Shown here piece by piece: positions 16,747-25,399 of a stretch of DNA of 36,056 bases. Positions within the stretch are counted from its first letter, which is position 1. Every line of letters starts with the position of its first letter. The notes below the pieces were generated by a model. It saw nothing but the letters and a program-made list of their open reading frames with translations, made no database searches and was not told the DNA's origin. Source of the DNA: Haloplanus sp. (GTDB lineage Archaea > Halobacteriota > Halobacteria > Halobacteriales > Haloferacaceae); contig NZ_JAQCNJ010000088.1 in assembly GCF_028275055.1 (NCBI RefSeq), positions 1 to 36,056 on the forward strand, read 5' to 3'. Made by a program: the position numbers and the translations under genes.

Positions 16747-17673
16747 ATGGCACGCAGGCGCAAGCCCGACTGGTTGCGGATGCGACCACCCTCGGGCGGG
16801 CGGTTCACGGAGATTCGCGAGACCCTGCGAAACCACGACCTCAACACGGTGTGTGAGGAGGCGAACTGCCCCAACCTGGGGGAGTGCTGGAGCGGTCGGA
16901 ACGGCCCGGGGACGGCGACGTTCATGTTGATGGGCGACCGTTGTTCGCGGGGGTGTAACTTCTGTGACGTAGAGACCGGCGGGATGGAGCCACTCGACCC
17001 CGAGGAACCGTCGAAGGTCGCCGACGCCGTCTCGGAGATCGGCCTCGACTACGTCGTGCTGACGAGCGTGGACCGCGACGACCTGCCCGACCAGGGTGCG
17101 GGCCATTTCGCGCGGACCATCGAGGAGATAAAGAGTCGGCATCCAGGTATTCTCGTCGAGGTGCTTATCCCGGATTTTCGGGGCGATCCGAGTCTGGTTG
17201 ACCGGATCGTCGACGCCGGGCCGGACGTGATCGCCCACAACGTCGAGACGGTCGAGCGACTGCAGTGGCCGGTCCGAGACCGGCGTGCGGGCTACGAACA
17301 GTCGCTGTCCGTGCTCGGACACGCCGCCGCCACCGACATCTACACCAAAACGAGCCTCATGCTAGGCGTGGGGGAGTACGACCACGAAATCTACCGGACG
17401 CTCTCGGACTGTCGCGAGGCCGGCGTCGACGTGGTCACGTTGGGGCAGTATCTCCAGCCCTCGCGTTCCCACCTCGACGTCTACGAGTACGTTCACCCCG
17501 ACGCCTTCGAGACGTGGCGGCGTGTCGCCGAGGAGGAAATCGGCTTTCTGTACTGTGCAAGCGGGCCGATGGTCCGGTCGTCGTACCGGGCAGGCGAACT
17601 GTTCGTCGACGCCGTTCTTCGGGACGGCAGAAGCGTCGACGAGGCGCGCCGCGAGGCCCACGCAGCGACCTGA
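16747..17673 (+). CDS. lipA: Lipoyl synthase
   Basis: Radical SAM enzyme that inserts two sulfurs into protein-bound octanoate to make lipoyl groups. The 308 residues carry both cluster motifs: C36/C41/C47 (CEEANCPNLGEC) for the auxiliary cluster and C66/C70/C73 (CSRGCNFC) for the SAM cluster. The C-terminal VRSSYRAGE contains the conserved Ser ligand of the auxiliary cluster. The frame is open far upstream, but homology begins at MARRRKPDWLR; a weak TATA (gtttttgc, about 16717) is 27 nt before this ATG. No octanoyltransferase or lipoate ligase gene is adjacent. It lies a few genes before gcvP and lpdA, whose pathway needs its product. Confidence 0.96.
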   Translation: MARRRKPDWLRMRPPSGGRFTEIRETLRNHDLNTVCEEANCPNLGECWSGRNGPGTATFMLMGDRCSRGCNFCDVETGGMEPLDPEEPSKVADAVSEIGLDYVVLTSVDRDDLPDQGAGHFARTIEEIKSRHPGILVEVLIPDFRGDPSLVDRIVDAGPDVIAHNVETVERLQWPVRDRRAGYEQSLSVLGHAAATDIYTKTSLMLGVGEYDHEIYRTLSDCREAGVDVVTLGQYLQPSRSHLDVYEYVHPDAFETWRRVAEEEIGFLYCASGPMVRSSYRAGELFVDAVLRDGRSVDEARREAHAAT

Positions 17674-17869
17674 TCGAGCGGCCGACACGCGATTGACCGT
17701 CCCCACAACCGGGGCCGGTGTTTCATCGGCGAGCGGATGATCGGGTCGGACCGTGAGTCGACGGCGCGCCACCCGCCCGTGGTAGCGGCCACGTGACGGA
17801 ACCGCTCGGGACCCCGGTATGACCGCTCGCCGGGGAGAAACCGACGGGAGCCTTGCGGTAAACAAGCCA

Positions 17870-17876
17870 TTTATTC
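17870..17876 (+). promoter_or_regulatory. TATA element of ilvA
   Basis: tttattc is centred about 27 nt before the ilvA ATG at 17900, implying a leaderless transcript. The remainder of the 226-nt gap after lipA (17674-17899) shows no convincing gene. Confidence 0.6.
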
Positions 17877-17899
17877 GGGCGTGTGTGCGTGAATAGTTC

Positions 17900-19117
17900 A
17901 TGACAGTCACACTCACAGATATCGAGGCCGCGCGAGAACGGTTCGACGATCCGGCGATCGTCCGGCAGACGCCGATCGAGACGAACCGCTCGCTGAGCGA
18001 GATGTCGGGTGGCTCGGTCCACCTGAAGATGGAGCATCTCCAGCGAACCGGGTCGTTCAAAACCCGCGGCGCGTACAACAAGCTGAAACAGGAAGCCGAG
18101 TCGGGGAGCGACAAGCAGGTGGTGGCGGCGAGCGCCGGCAACCACGCCCAAGGCGTTGCGCTTGCCGCGACGACGGTGGGACTGGACTCGACCATCGTGA
18201 TGCCCGAGAACGCCCCACAGGCAAAGGTGGACGCGACCCGGAGCTACGGGGCGAGGGTGAAGCTCCACGGCGCGAACTTCGGTGAGGCGATGACACACGC
18301 CCAAGAGATGGCCGAGGAGCCGGAGCGGTTGTTTGTCCACGCGTACGACGACCCCGACATCGTCGCCGGGCAGGGAACCCTCGGCCTGGAGATCCACGAA
18401 CAGGTGCCCGACGCCGACACGGTCATCGTCCCGATCGGCGGCGGCGGCTTGATCGGCGGGATCAGCACCGCATTAAACACGCTGGACGACTCGATCCGCG
18501 TGATCGGCGTGCAGGCGGATCTGGCGGCGACGGTGCCCGACAGCCTCCAGAAGGGGGCGCCGGTCGACGAGGAGTCACCGAAGACGATCGCTGACGGCAT
18601 CGCCACCGGCGGTATCTCCGAACTGACGCTCGGCCTGATCGAAGACCACGTCGACGAGGTGGTGACCGTGAGCGACGACGAAATCGCCCGGAGCCTACTG
18701 ACCGTTCTCGAACGCTCGAAACAGTTGGTCGAAGGAGCGGGCGCGGCGTCGGTGGCGGCGATGTTGAGCGACGAGGTCGACGTCGACGGAGAAACCATCG
18801 TCCCGTTGCTTTGTGGTGGCAACATCGACATGTCGATGCTGCAGACGGTGTTGACCCACGCGCTGACCGACCGGACACAGTTGCTCCACCTCCGCATCCA
18901 CATCCGGGATCAGCCGGGCGAGATGGGTTGTATCTCGAGCATCATCGGCGAGAAGGGGGCGAACATCCGGACGGTGCGACACGACCGGGCGGTCGGTGAC
19001 CTGGATGTCGGGGACGCGTACCTCGTGTTCCAGGTGATCACGAGCGGCGAGAGTCACGCCGAGAACGTGATGGCCGCCATCGAGAACGCTGGGTACGACG
19101 TAGAGCAGGTGAACTGA
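17900..19117 (+). CDS. ilvA: Threonine ammonia-lyase (threonine/serine dehydratase) with ACT domain
   Basis: PLP enzyme that deaminates threonine to 2-oxobutyrate; many members also accept serine and give pyruvate. The 405 residues include TGSFKTRGAYNK with the PLP Lys54, SAGNHAQGVA, and the phosphate-binding GGGGLIGG. An ACT domain at about 330-405 (LLHLRIHIRDQPGEM, then GANIRTV) makes it the roughly 400-residue TdcB-like type rather than the longer enzyme with two regulatory domains. The ACT domain suggests amino-acid control of activity. It lies between lipA and gcvP with its own promoter. Biosynthetic versus catabolic use cannot be decided here. Confidence 0.93.
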   Translation: MTVTLTDIEAARERFDDPAIVRQTPIETNRSLSEMSGGSVHLKMEHLQRTGSFKTRGAYNKLKQEAESGSDKQVVAASAGNHAQGVALAATTVGLDSTIVMPENAPQAKVDATRSYGARVKLHGANFGEAMTHAQEMAEEPERLFVHAYDDPDIVAGQGTLGLEIHEQVPDADTVIVPIGGGGLIGGISTALNTLDDSIRVIGVQADLAATVPDSLQKGAPVDEESPKTIADGIATGGISELTLGLIEDHVDEVVTVSDDEIARSLLTVLERSKQLVEGAGAASVAAMLSDEVDVDGETIVPLLCGGNIDMSMLQTVLTHALTDRTQLLHLRIHIRDQPGEMGCISSIIGEKGANIRTVRHDRAVGDLDVGDAYLVFQVITSGESHAENVMAAIENAGYDVEQVN

Positions 19118-19167
19118 GCGAATCATACACGAACGATCAGGAAGAATCGGGAGCGGGCGCAGCGTCG

Positions 19168-19175
19168 AATATATA
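19168..19175 (+). promoter_or_regulatory. TATA element of gcvPA-gcvPB
   Basis: aatatata is a strong A/T island centred 30 nt before the gcvPA ATG at 19202, consistent with a leaderless start. Confidence 0.65.
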
Positions 19176-19201
19176 CGTCGAGGGTCCCGAGTGGTACTGT
19201 T

Positions 19202-20530
19202 ATGCCGTACGCGACCCACGCCGGAGACGATCGCTCGGCGATGCTCGACGCGGTTGGAGTAGCCGACCCCGACGATCTGTTCGACATCCCCGAGTCGGTC
19301 CGGTTCGACGGCAACTACGGAATCGAAGCCCACTCGGAGCGTGCGACAAAGGCGGCCGTCGAGGGAATCCTCGACGAATCGCCCGAACTGACCGAGTTTC
19401 TCGGTGGCGGCCACTACGACCACTACGTCCCGTCGGTGGTCGACCACCTCTCCCTTCGCGGGGAGTTTCTTACGAGTTACACGCAGTACCAACCCGAGGT
19501 GGATCAGGGGTTCCTGCAGGCGCTGTTCGAGTTCCAGTCGCTCGTCGCCGAACTGACGGGGCTGGGGGTCGCAAACTGCTCGATGTACGACCGGTCGACC
19601 GCGGTGGGTGAGGCCCTCCTGCTCGCCGACCGCGTGCGGGCGACGGACGGCGACGAGGTGCTGGTCCCGGAGAGCCTCCCAGACCGGGTGCGGTCGGTGC
19701 TGGAAAACTACGCCGACGGACCGGACATCGGGATCGACACCTACCCCACGACGGAGGGAACGGTCGACATCGACGGTCTGGCCGACCGCATCGACGGCGA
19801 CACGTCGATGGTGTACGCCGCGACGCCGAACGCCCGCGGCCTGCTCGAACCCGACCTCGGCGCCGTGGGTGACCTCGCCGACGACCACGACGCGTTGTTC
19901 TGTGTCGGATCCGACGCCGTCGCCCTCGGGATTCTCGAACCGCCAGCGGCGTACGGCGCGGACGTGGTCGTCGGCGACGCGAGCGTTCTGGGACTGCCGA
20001 CGACGTACGGCATGGGACTGGGCCTTTTCGCCTGCCGCGAGGAGTTCCTTCGGCAGGTGCCCGGCCGCCTCGTCGGCGCGGGGACGGACGACGACGGCAA
20101 CCGCGCGTACACGCTGACGCTGCAGACCCGCGAACAACATATCCGGCGAGAACGGGCCACCTCGAACATCTGCACCAACCAAGCGTGGCTGGCGCTCCGG
20201 GCGGCCATCCACGCGGCGTGGCTCGGCCCCGACGGCCTCGTCGACCTAGCAGAGGAGTGTGTGACGGGCATCGCCGAGGCCTGCAAACGGATCGACGACC
20301 TCGACGGCTTCGACGCTCCCGTCTACGACGGCAACCATTTCCGCGAGGCACTGATCGACGTCGACGCCCCCGCAAGCGACGTGGTGGACCACTGCCGCCA
20401 CGCCGGTATCGCACTCCGAGCGGTGGAGGACGCCGGCGAGAAGCGGCTGGCGGTCTGTGTGACCGATACCAACCGCGAGCAGGTGGACGGGTTGGTCGAC
20501 GCCCTCGCGGGCTACCGGGGTGCCGCATGA
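19202..20530 (+). CDS. gcvPA: Glycine dehydrogenase (decarboxylating) subunit 1
   Basis: One half of the split P protein of the glycine cleavage system, which decarboxylates glycine and loads the aminomethyl group onto lipoyl-GcvH. The 442 residues have the split-type N-terminal homologue features: [20 protein letters not shown], then [21 protein letters not shown] and [16 protein letters not shown] near the end. The PLP Lys is on subunit 2. Its TGA overlaps the gcvPB ATG (ATGA), so the two are coupled. gcvT and gcvH, often neighbours in other haloarchaea, are not found upstream or downstream in this window. Confidence 0.96.
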   Translation: MPYATHAGDDRSAMLDAVGVADPDDLFDIPESVRFDGNYGIEAHSERATKAAVEGILDESPELTEFLGGGHYDHYVPSVVDHLSLRGEFLTSYTQYQPEVDQGFLQALFEFQSLVAELTGLGVANCSMYDRSTAVGEALLLADRVRATDGDEVLVPESLPDRVRSVLENYADGPDIGIDTYPTTEGTVDIDGLADRIDGDTSMVYAATPNARGLLEPDLGAVGDLADDHDALFCVGSDAVALGILEPPAAYGADVVVGDASVLGLPTTYGMGLGLFACREEFLRQVPGRLVGAGTDDDGNRAYTLTLQTREQHIRRERATSNICTNQAWLALRAAIHAAWLGPDGLVDLAEECVTGIAEACKRIDDLDGFDAPVYDGNHFREALIDVDAPASDVVDHCRHAGIALRAVEDAGEKRLAVCVTDTNREQVDGLVDALAGYRGAA

Positions 20531-22002
20531 GTCAAGAACCCCGGGAGCGGACGAACGGTGAGTCCGACGGGGCGGCCGGTGGTGAAAGCGACGTGACCTA
20601 CGAGCAGGCCCGGTGGTCGGAGGGCGAGGCGTACGAGCCGTTGTTGATCGAGAAGGACGCGACGAGTGTCTCGGTCGACTCCTCGTTGCCCGACGAGTTG
20701 ACACGGGACGAACTCGAACTGCCCGCGATGCGGGAACCGGAGGTGACGCGCCACTACACCCGCCTCTCGCAGATGAACTACGGTGTCGACTCCGGCCCCA
20801 TTCCGCTCGGGTCGTGTACGATGAAGTACAACCCGCGGTTCACCGAGGACGTGGCCGCACACCGTGGAAACCGGGTGCACCCGCTACGGGCCGACGACGA
20901 CAAGCAGGGAATCCTGCGTCTGTTGTACGAACTCCAAGAAACGCTTGCGACCATCGGCGGGATGGACGCCGTAACGCTCCAACCCCCGGCGGGTGCGGCC
21001 GGCGAGTTCACCGGGATCCAGGTGGCGAAGGCGTACCACGAGGCGAACGGCGACGACCGGAGCGAGGTGATCGTCCCCGAGTCGGCCCACGGCACCAACT
21101 TCGCGAGCGCGGCCATGGCCGGCTACGACGTGGTCGAACTCCCGTCGAACGACGACGGTCGGGTCGGGGTCGAGGCACTGGAGGCGGCCGTGAGCGATGA
21201 GACTGCGCTCCTGATGCTCACCAATCCCAACACGCTTGGCCTCTTCGAGCGGTCGATCGAGAAAATCGCGGAGTTGGTCCATGACGCGGGGGGGTTGCTC
21301 TACTACGACGGGGCGAATCTCAACTCCCTGCTCGGGAAGGCCCGGCCCGGCGACATGGGCTTTGACATCATGCATTTCAACCTGCACAAGACGTTCGCGA
21401 CGCCCCACGGCGGTGGCGGCCCCGGACAGGGTCCGATCGGCGTCCGGGGCGACCTCGCGCCGTTCCTGCCGACGCCGCAGGTCCGCGAGGGCGAGGGCGA
21501 GGGCGGGTGCGAGACTTACGAACCCGAACACAGTATCGGTCGGGTCCATGAGTTCATGGGCAACTGGCTCGTGTTGGTGAAGGCGTACGCCTACATCCTG
21601 CGCCACGGCGACGAGGGGTTGGAGAACGTGAGCGAGACGGCGGTGTTGAACGCGAACTACCTCGCCGAGCGAATCGAGTACGACGTGCCGTACGGCCCGT
21701 TCCACCACGAGTTCGTCGCGAGCGCCGACTCGGACGCGGCCGACGTGGCGAAGGGGATGCTCGATCACGGCGTCCACCCACCGACGACGAAGTGGCCCGA
21801 AATCGTCGACGAGGCGCTGATGACCGAACCGACGGAGACGGAGTCGAAAGCGCGGTTGGACGATCTGGCGGCGGCGTTCAACGCCGTCGCGGCGACCGAT
21901 CCCGAGACACTGGCCGAGACGCCGGCGACGACGGCCGCCCGGCGGATCGATCAGGCGTCGGCGGCACGGACCCCGCGGTTGTCGTGGCACACACTGGAGT
22001 AG
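20527..22002 (+). CDS. gcvPB: Glycine dehydrogenase (decarboxylating) subunit 2
   Basis: PLP-bearing half of the P protein. The 491 residues start at [11 protein letters not shown], overlapping the gcvPA stop by four bases; the frame is open upstream but that part lies inside gcvPA. Key segments are [13 protein letters not shown] (92-104), [11 protein letters not shown] (153-163), [10 protein letters not shown] (184-193), [12 protein letters not shown] (259-270) and [17 protein letters not shown] (284-300), with PLP Lys288. A short Glu-Gly repeat (about 322-327) comes from tandem gagggc units near 21487-21504. The Asp-rich N-terminal 20 residues look like a halophilic extension. The protein ends in WHTLE. 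Confidence 0.96.
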   Translation: MSQEPRERTNGESDGAAGGESDVTYEQARWSEGEAYEPLLIEKDATSVSVDSSLPDELTRDELELPAMREPEVTRHYTRLSQMNYGVDSGPIPLGSCTMKYNPRFTEDVAAHRGNRVHPLRADDDKQGILRLLYELQETLATIGGMDAVTLQPPAGAAGEFTGIQVAKAYHEANGDDRSEVIVPESAHGTNFASAAMAGYDVVELPSNDDGRVGVEALEAAVSDETALLMLTNPNTLGLFERSIEKIAELVHDAGGLLYYDGANLNSLLGKARPGDMGFDIMHFNLHKTFATPHGGGGPGQGPIGVRGDLAPFLPTPQVREGEGEGGCETYEPEHSIGRVHEFMGNWLVLVKAYAYILRHGDEGLENVSETAVLNANYLAERIEYDVPYGPFHHEFVASADSDAADVAKGMLDHGVHPPTTKWPEIVDEALMTEPTETESKARLDDLAAAFNAVAATDPETLAETPATTAARRIDQASAARTPRLSWHTLE

Positions 22003-22042
22003 AAGACCCGAATCCGCGGGAAAGTTTGTGACGGACCACCCT

Positions 22043-22050
22043 ACTTATTA
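22043..22050 (+). promoter_or_regulatory. TATA element of glyA
   Basis: acttatta is centred 27 nt before the GTG start of glyA. A partial inverted repeat (atgtt at about 22050, aacat ending at about 22073) spans from the TATA box to the start codon. Confidence 0.6.
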
Positions 22051-22073
22051 TGTTGTTTTCCGTGATATAACAT

Positions 22074-23327
22074 GTGACACCCACCGATTCACACCTCCGC
22101 GAGACCGATCCGGCGGTCGCCGAGGCCATCGCCGGCGAGGAGCGAAGGCAGGAGAACAACCTCGAGATGATCGCCTCGGAGAACCACGTCTCCGAGGCGG
22201 TGATGGAGGCCCAAGGCAGCGTGATGACGAACAAGTACGCCGAGGGGTATCCGGGCGAGCGCTACTACGGCGGCTGCGAGCATATGGACACCGTCGAGAA
22301 CCTCGCCATCGACCGAGCGAAGGAGCTCTACGGGGCCGACCACATCAACGTCCAGCCCCACAGCGGGACACAGGCGAACATGGGCGTCTACTTTGCGACG
22401 CTCGAACCCGGCGACCGCATTCTCTCGCTCGACCTGAACCATGGGGGCCACCTGAGCCACGGCCACCACGTCAACTTCTCCGGCCAACTGTACGAGGTCG
22501 AACAGTACGGTGTCGACCCGGAGACGGGCTACATCGACTACGACGCGCTGGCCGAACAGGCCGCGGAGTTCGACCCCGACATGATCGTCAGCGGGTCGTC
22601 GGCGTATCCCCGCGAGTTCGAGTGGGACCGCCTCGCCACCGTCGCCGACGAGGTTGACGCCTACCACCTCGCCGACATCGCCCACATCACCGGGCTGGTC
22701 GCCGCGGGCGTCCACTCCTCACCCGTCGATCACGCCGACTTCGTCACCGGATCGACGCACAAGACCATCCGGGCCGGCCGCGGCGGGATGATCATGACGA
22801 CCGACGAACACGCCGAGGCGGTCGACAAGGCCATCTTCCCCGGCGGGCAGGGCGGGCCGCTGATGCACAACATCGCGGGCAAGGCCGTCGGGTTCGGCGA
22901 GGCACTCGAACCGGAGTTCGTCGAGTACGCCGAACGCACCGTCTCGAACGCACGGACGCTCGCCGACGTGTTCACCGACGCGGGGATCCAGCCGGTGTCT
23001 GGCGGGACCGACAAGCATCTGCTGCTTCTCGACCTGCGTGACTCCCATCCGGACCTCACGGGCGAGGAGGCCGAGGAGGCCCTCGACGACATCGGGATCA
23101 CCGCGAACAAAAACACCGTTCCCGGCGAGACGCGGTCACCGTTCGTCACCAGCGGTATCAGGGTTGGAACGCCGGCGCTCACCACCCGCGGTTTCGACGC
23201 GAACGCCATGGAAACGGTCGGCGAACTGATCGTCGAGCGGCTGAACAATCCGGACGACCCGGACGTGGCCGCCGAGGTGCGCGACGAGGTCGACCGACTT
23301 TGTGCCGAGTTCCCGGTGTACGAGTAA
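22074..23327 (+). CDS. glyA: Serine hydroxymethyltransferase
   Basis: PLP enzyme interconverting glycine plus a one-carbon unit and serine. The 417 residues begin with a GTG codon (MTPTDSHLRE); the ATG two bases before is out of frame and hits TGA at once. Conserved segments are NLEMIASENHVS (29-40), NKYAEGYPGERYYGG (53-67), QPHSGTQANM (94-103), DIAHITGLVAAG (201-212) and GSTHKTIRAGRGG (226-238), with PLP Lys230. The C-terminal ITANKNTVPGETRSP fits the family. It follows gcvPAB by 71 nt with its own promoter and uses the methylene-folate (or pterin) made by glycine cleavage. Confidence 0.97.
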   Translation: MTPTDSHLRETDPAVAEAIAGEERRQENNLEMIASENHVSEAVMEAQGSVMTNKYAEGYPGERYYGGCEHMDTVENLAIDRAKELYGADHINVQPHSGTQANMGVYFATLEPGDRILSLDLNHGGHLSHGHHVNFSGQLYEVEQYGVDPETGYIDYDALAEQAAEFDPDMIVSGSSAYPREFEWDRLATVADEVDAYHLADIAHITGLVAAGVHSSPVDHADFVTGSTHKTIRAGRGGMIMTTDEHAEAVDKAIFPGGQGGPLMHNIAGKAVGFGEALEPEFVEYAERTVSNARTLADVFTDAGIQPVSGGTDKHLLLLDLRDSHPDLTGEEAEEALDDIGITANKNTVPGETRSPFVTSGIRVGTPALTTRGFDANAMETVGELIVERLNNPDDPDVAAEVRDEVDRLCAEFPVYE

Positions 23328-23398
23328 CCCCCTACGTGGGAGCTTCCGGCCCCGCCAGCGGCGTTCGATTATCATCGGAGAGAATTTGACGCACACGT

Positions 23399-23406
23399 TG
23401 AATAAG
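23399..23406 (+). promoter_or_regulatory. TATA element of the transducer gene
   Basis: tgaataag is centred about 27 nt before the ATG at 23429, matching leaderless spacing. Confidence 0.5.
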
Positions 23407-23428
23407 CGGTCCCAAGAACCGAACGGTA

Positions 23429-25336
23429 ATGACGTGGCTACGGACGCTTTTTGCGACCGGATCGGACGAGGCCAACGGCGACACGCGAACCGACGGCGGA
23501 AGGGGCGTAACGTTCGAGCCCGAGACGGGGGCACGGACGCTCGATGTCGACATCGACGCGGCGGCCCTGTCGGGTGGGGACGGTCCGACGGTCGGGGAGG
23601 CGGTGCGAGCCACACACGCCGACCACCTCACCGCGGTTGCCAGCGGCGAGAACGACGCCGAGGCGAGCCGTGAGCTAGCCCAACGGTACGCGGCGGCGGG
23701 GGCCGGCGCGGCCGGGTTCGCGGCCGCTTACACCGGCGCGGTCGACGAACTGGTGACGGCGGCGTTCGGGATGGTCCGGAACGGGGAGGTCGAGGCGGCG
23801 GAGGCGGCGCTCCGACGCAGTCTCGACGCCACGGTGTCGGACGCCGTCGCCGGCCTGCGGGCGTACGACGACTTCGACGACGAGGAGGAACACGCCGACG
23901 CGCTCCTGACCGTCGAGGCGGTGCTCGAAGCCATCCCGTACCCCGTTTATATGCTCGATTCGGACAGCCGGGTGATCGGCTGGAACTACGGCCACGCCGC
24001 GCTCGTCGGCATGGACCGCGAGGAAGCAATCGGCAAGACGGCACAGGAGAGTGTCGTCAAGGCGACCTACAACGAGGGGGCGCGAAAACGCACGCTGGCC
24101 GAGAAGGTAATCGAGGCACCGTACGACGCTCACGAGGAGTTCGGCGTCGAGAAGGAGGACACGCCGTACAGCGACCACCACGTCTACAAGGACACGAGCA
24201 CGGCGTCGACACTCGACGAGTCGGAGGTCGAAATCGTCTTTTGGGCCGTGCCGATGTTCGACGATGACGACGACCTGATCGCCGTCTTCGAGATACTCGA
24301 CGACCGTACCGACGAGGTCCGCCGGCAGGAGGCGATGGAGTCGCTGGTCGGCGAGGTGACGGAGACGCTCCACCGGATCGGGAGCGGGTCGCTCACGGCG
24401 CGTGCGGAGTTCGACGGCCGGACCGACGTCGTCGACGACGAACTGCTCGACATCGTCGACGCACTGAACGGGATGGTGGCGGACTTCCAGTCGCTGGTCG
24501 GGCAGGTCGACGAGCGGACCGCGGAACTGGCCACCTCCGTCGGATCGGCGGCCGAGGCGGCCCGTCGGATCGACGACCAGGTCGACGAGCAGAACGACGC
24601 GCTGCGGGAGGCCGCCGAGGAGATGGACGAGTTCAGCGCGACGATGGAAGAGATCGCCGCCACGTCGAACGAGGTGGCGACGGCGGCGGAGCAGGCCCGT
24701 TCCGAGGTCGAAACCGGGATCCAGTCGGCTCGGGACGCCCGCACGGTCGCGGACGCGGTCAACGAGACGAGCGAGGATCTCGTGGAGACGGTGTCGGAGC
24801 TCTCGGCTCGCATGGAGGAGGTCGAGGAGGTCGTGGAGGTGATCGCGGAGGTGGCGGACCAGACGAATCTGCTGGCGCTGAACGCCAACATCGAGGCCGC
24901 GCGGGCGGGCGATGCCGGGAGCGGGTTCGGCGTCGTTGCGGATCAGGTGAAAGACCTCGCCGACGAGACACAGGCCCACACCGACGAGATCGCCACACAT
25001 ATCGAGCGAATCAAGGCACAGTCCAGAGAAACCGTCGATGCGGTGGAAGCCTCCCACGAACAGGTCAGCGAGGTCGACACGGAGATCAGCCGGACCGTCG
25101 ACGCGTTCGAGGAGATCGCCGACGCCGTGGAGACCGCCGCCCTCGACATCGAGGAGGTCGCCGACGCGAACGACGATCAGGCGGTGCGCATCGAGGGGGT
25201 CACCTCGATGATCCGGGACGCGCAGGAGGCGACCGAGCAGGTGTCCGGGACGGCCGACGACATGGTCAGCGAGACGACGACACAGGAGGAGGCCGTCGAG
25301 GCGCTCTCCGACCGTATCGACGAACTGAGCGGCTGA
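23429..25336 (+). CDS. Cytosolic methyl-accepting transducer with PAS domain
   Basis: 635 residues and no membrane segment, so a soluble receptor signalling to CheA/CheW. Layout: an acidic N-terminus (1-55); a helical Ala-rich domain (about 56-147); a PAS domain (about 162-292, starting EAIPYPVYMLDSDSRVIGWN and ending AVFEILDD); a HAMP-like linker (about 305-355); then coiled coil. The signalling tip at 475-509 reads VADQTNLLALNANIEAARAG. A candidate methylation site is SATMEEIAAT (403-412). The N-terminal domain may be a diverged protoglobin-type sensor, but no obvious heme-ligating His is visible in its second half. The ligand is unknown. It sits between glyA and lpdA. Confidence 0.92.
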   Translation: MTWLRTLFATGSDEANGDTRTDGGRGVTFEPETGARTLDVDIDAAALSGGDGPTVGEAVRATHADHLTAVASGENDAEASRELAQRYAAAGAGAAGFAAAYTGAVDELVTAAFGMVRNGEVEAAEAALRRSLDATVSDAVAGLRAYDDFDDEEEHADALLTVEAVLEAIPYPVYMLDSDSRVIGWNYGHAALVGMDREEAIGKTAQESVVKATYNEGARKRTLAEKVIEAPYDAHEEFGVEKEDTPYSDHHVYKDTSTASTLDESEVEIVFWAVPMFDDDDDLIAVFEILDDRTDEVRRQEAMESLVGEVTETLHRIGSGSLTARAEFDGRTDVVDDELLDIVDALNGMVADFQSLVGQVDERTAELATSVGSAAEAARRIDDQVDEQNDALREAAEEMDEFSATMEEIAATSNEVATAAEQARSEVETGIQSARDARTVADAVNETSEDLVETVSELSARMEEVEEVVEVIAEVADQTNLLALNANIEAARAGDAGSGFGVVADQVKDLADETQAHTDEIATHIERIKAQSRETVDAVEASHEQVSEVDTEISRTVDAFEEIADAVETAALDIEEVADANDDQAVRIEGVTSMIRDAQEATEQVSGTADDMVSETTTQEEAVEALSDRIDELSG

Positions 25337-25370
25337 CACCGGCGGGCGAACGCGTCGATCCCAACCAGTC

Positions 25371-25377
25371 TTTATCC
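25371..25377 (+). promoter_or_regulatory. TATA element of lpdA
   Basis: tttatcc is centred 26 nt before the lpdA ATG at 25400, giving a leaderless message separate from the transducer gene. Confidence 0.6.
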
Positions 25378-25399
25378 GTTGCCCGCTGGGATGTGAGGT

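Noticed and set aside
21487-21504. Tandem gagggc units in gcvPB as a repeat element
   Set aside because: Only three copies within a coding Glu-Gly stretch; ordinary low-complexity coding sequence.
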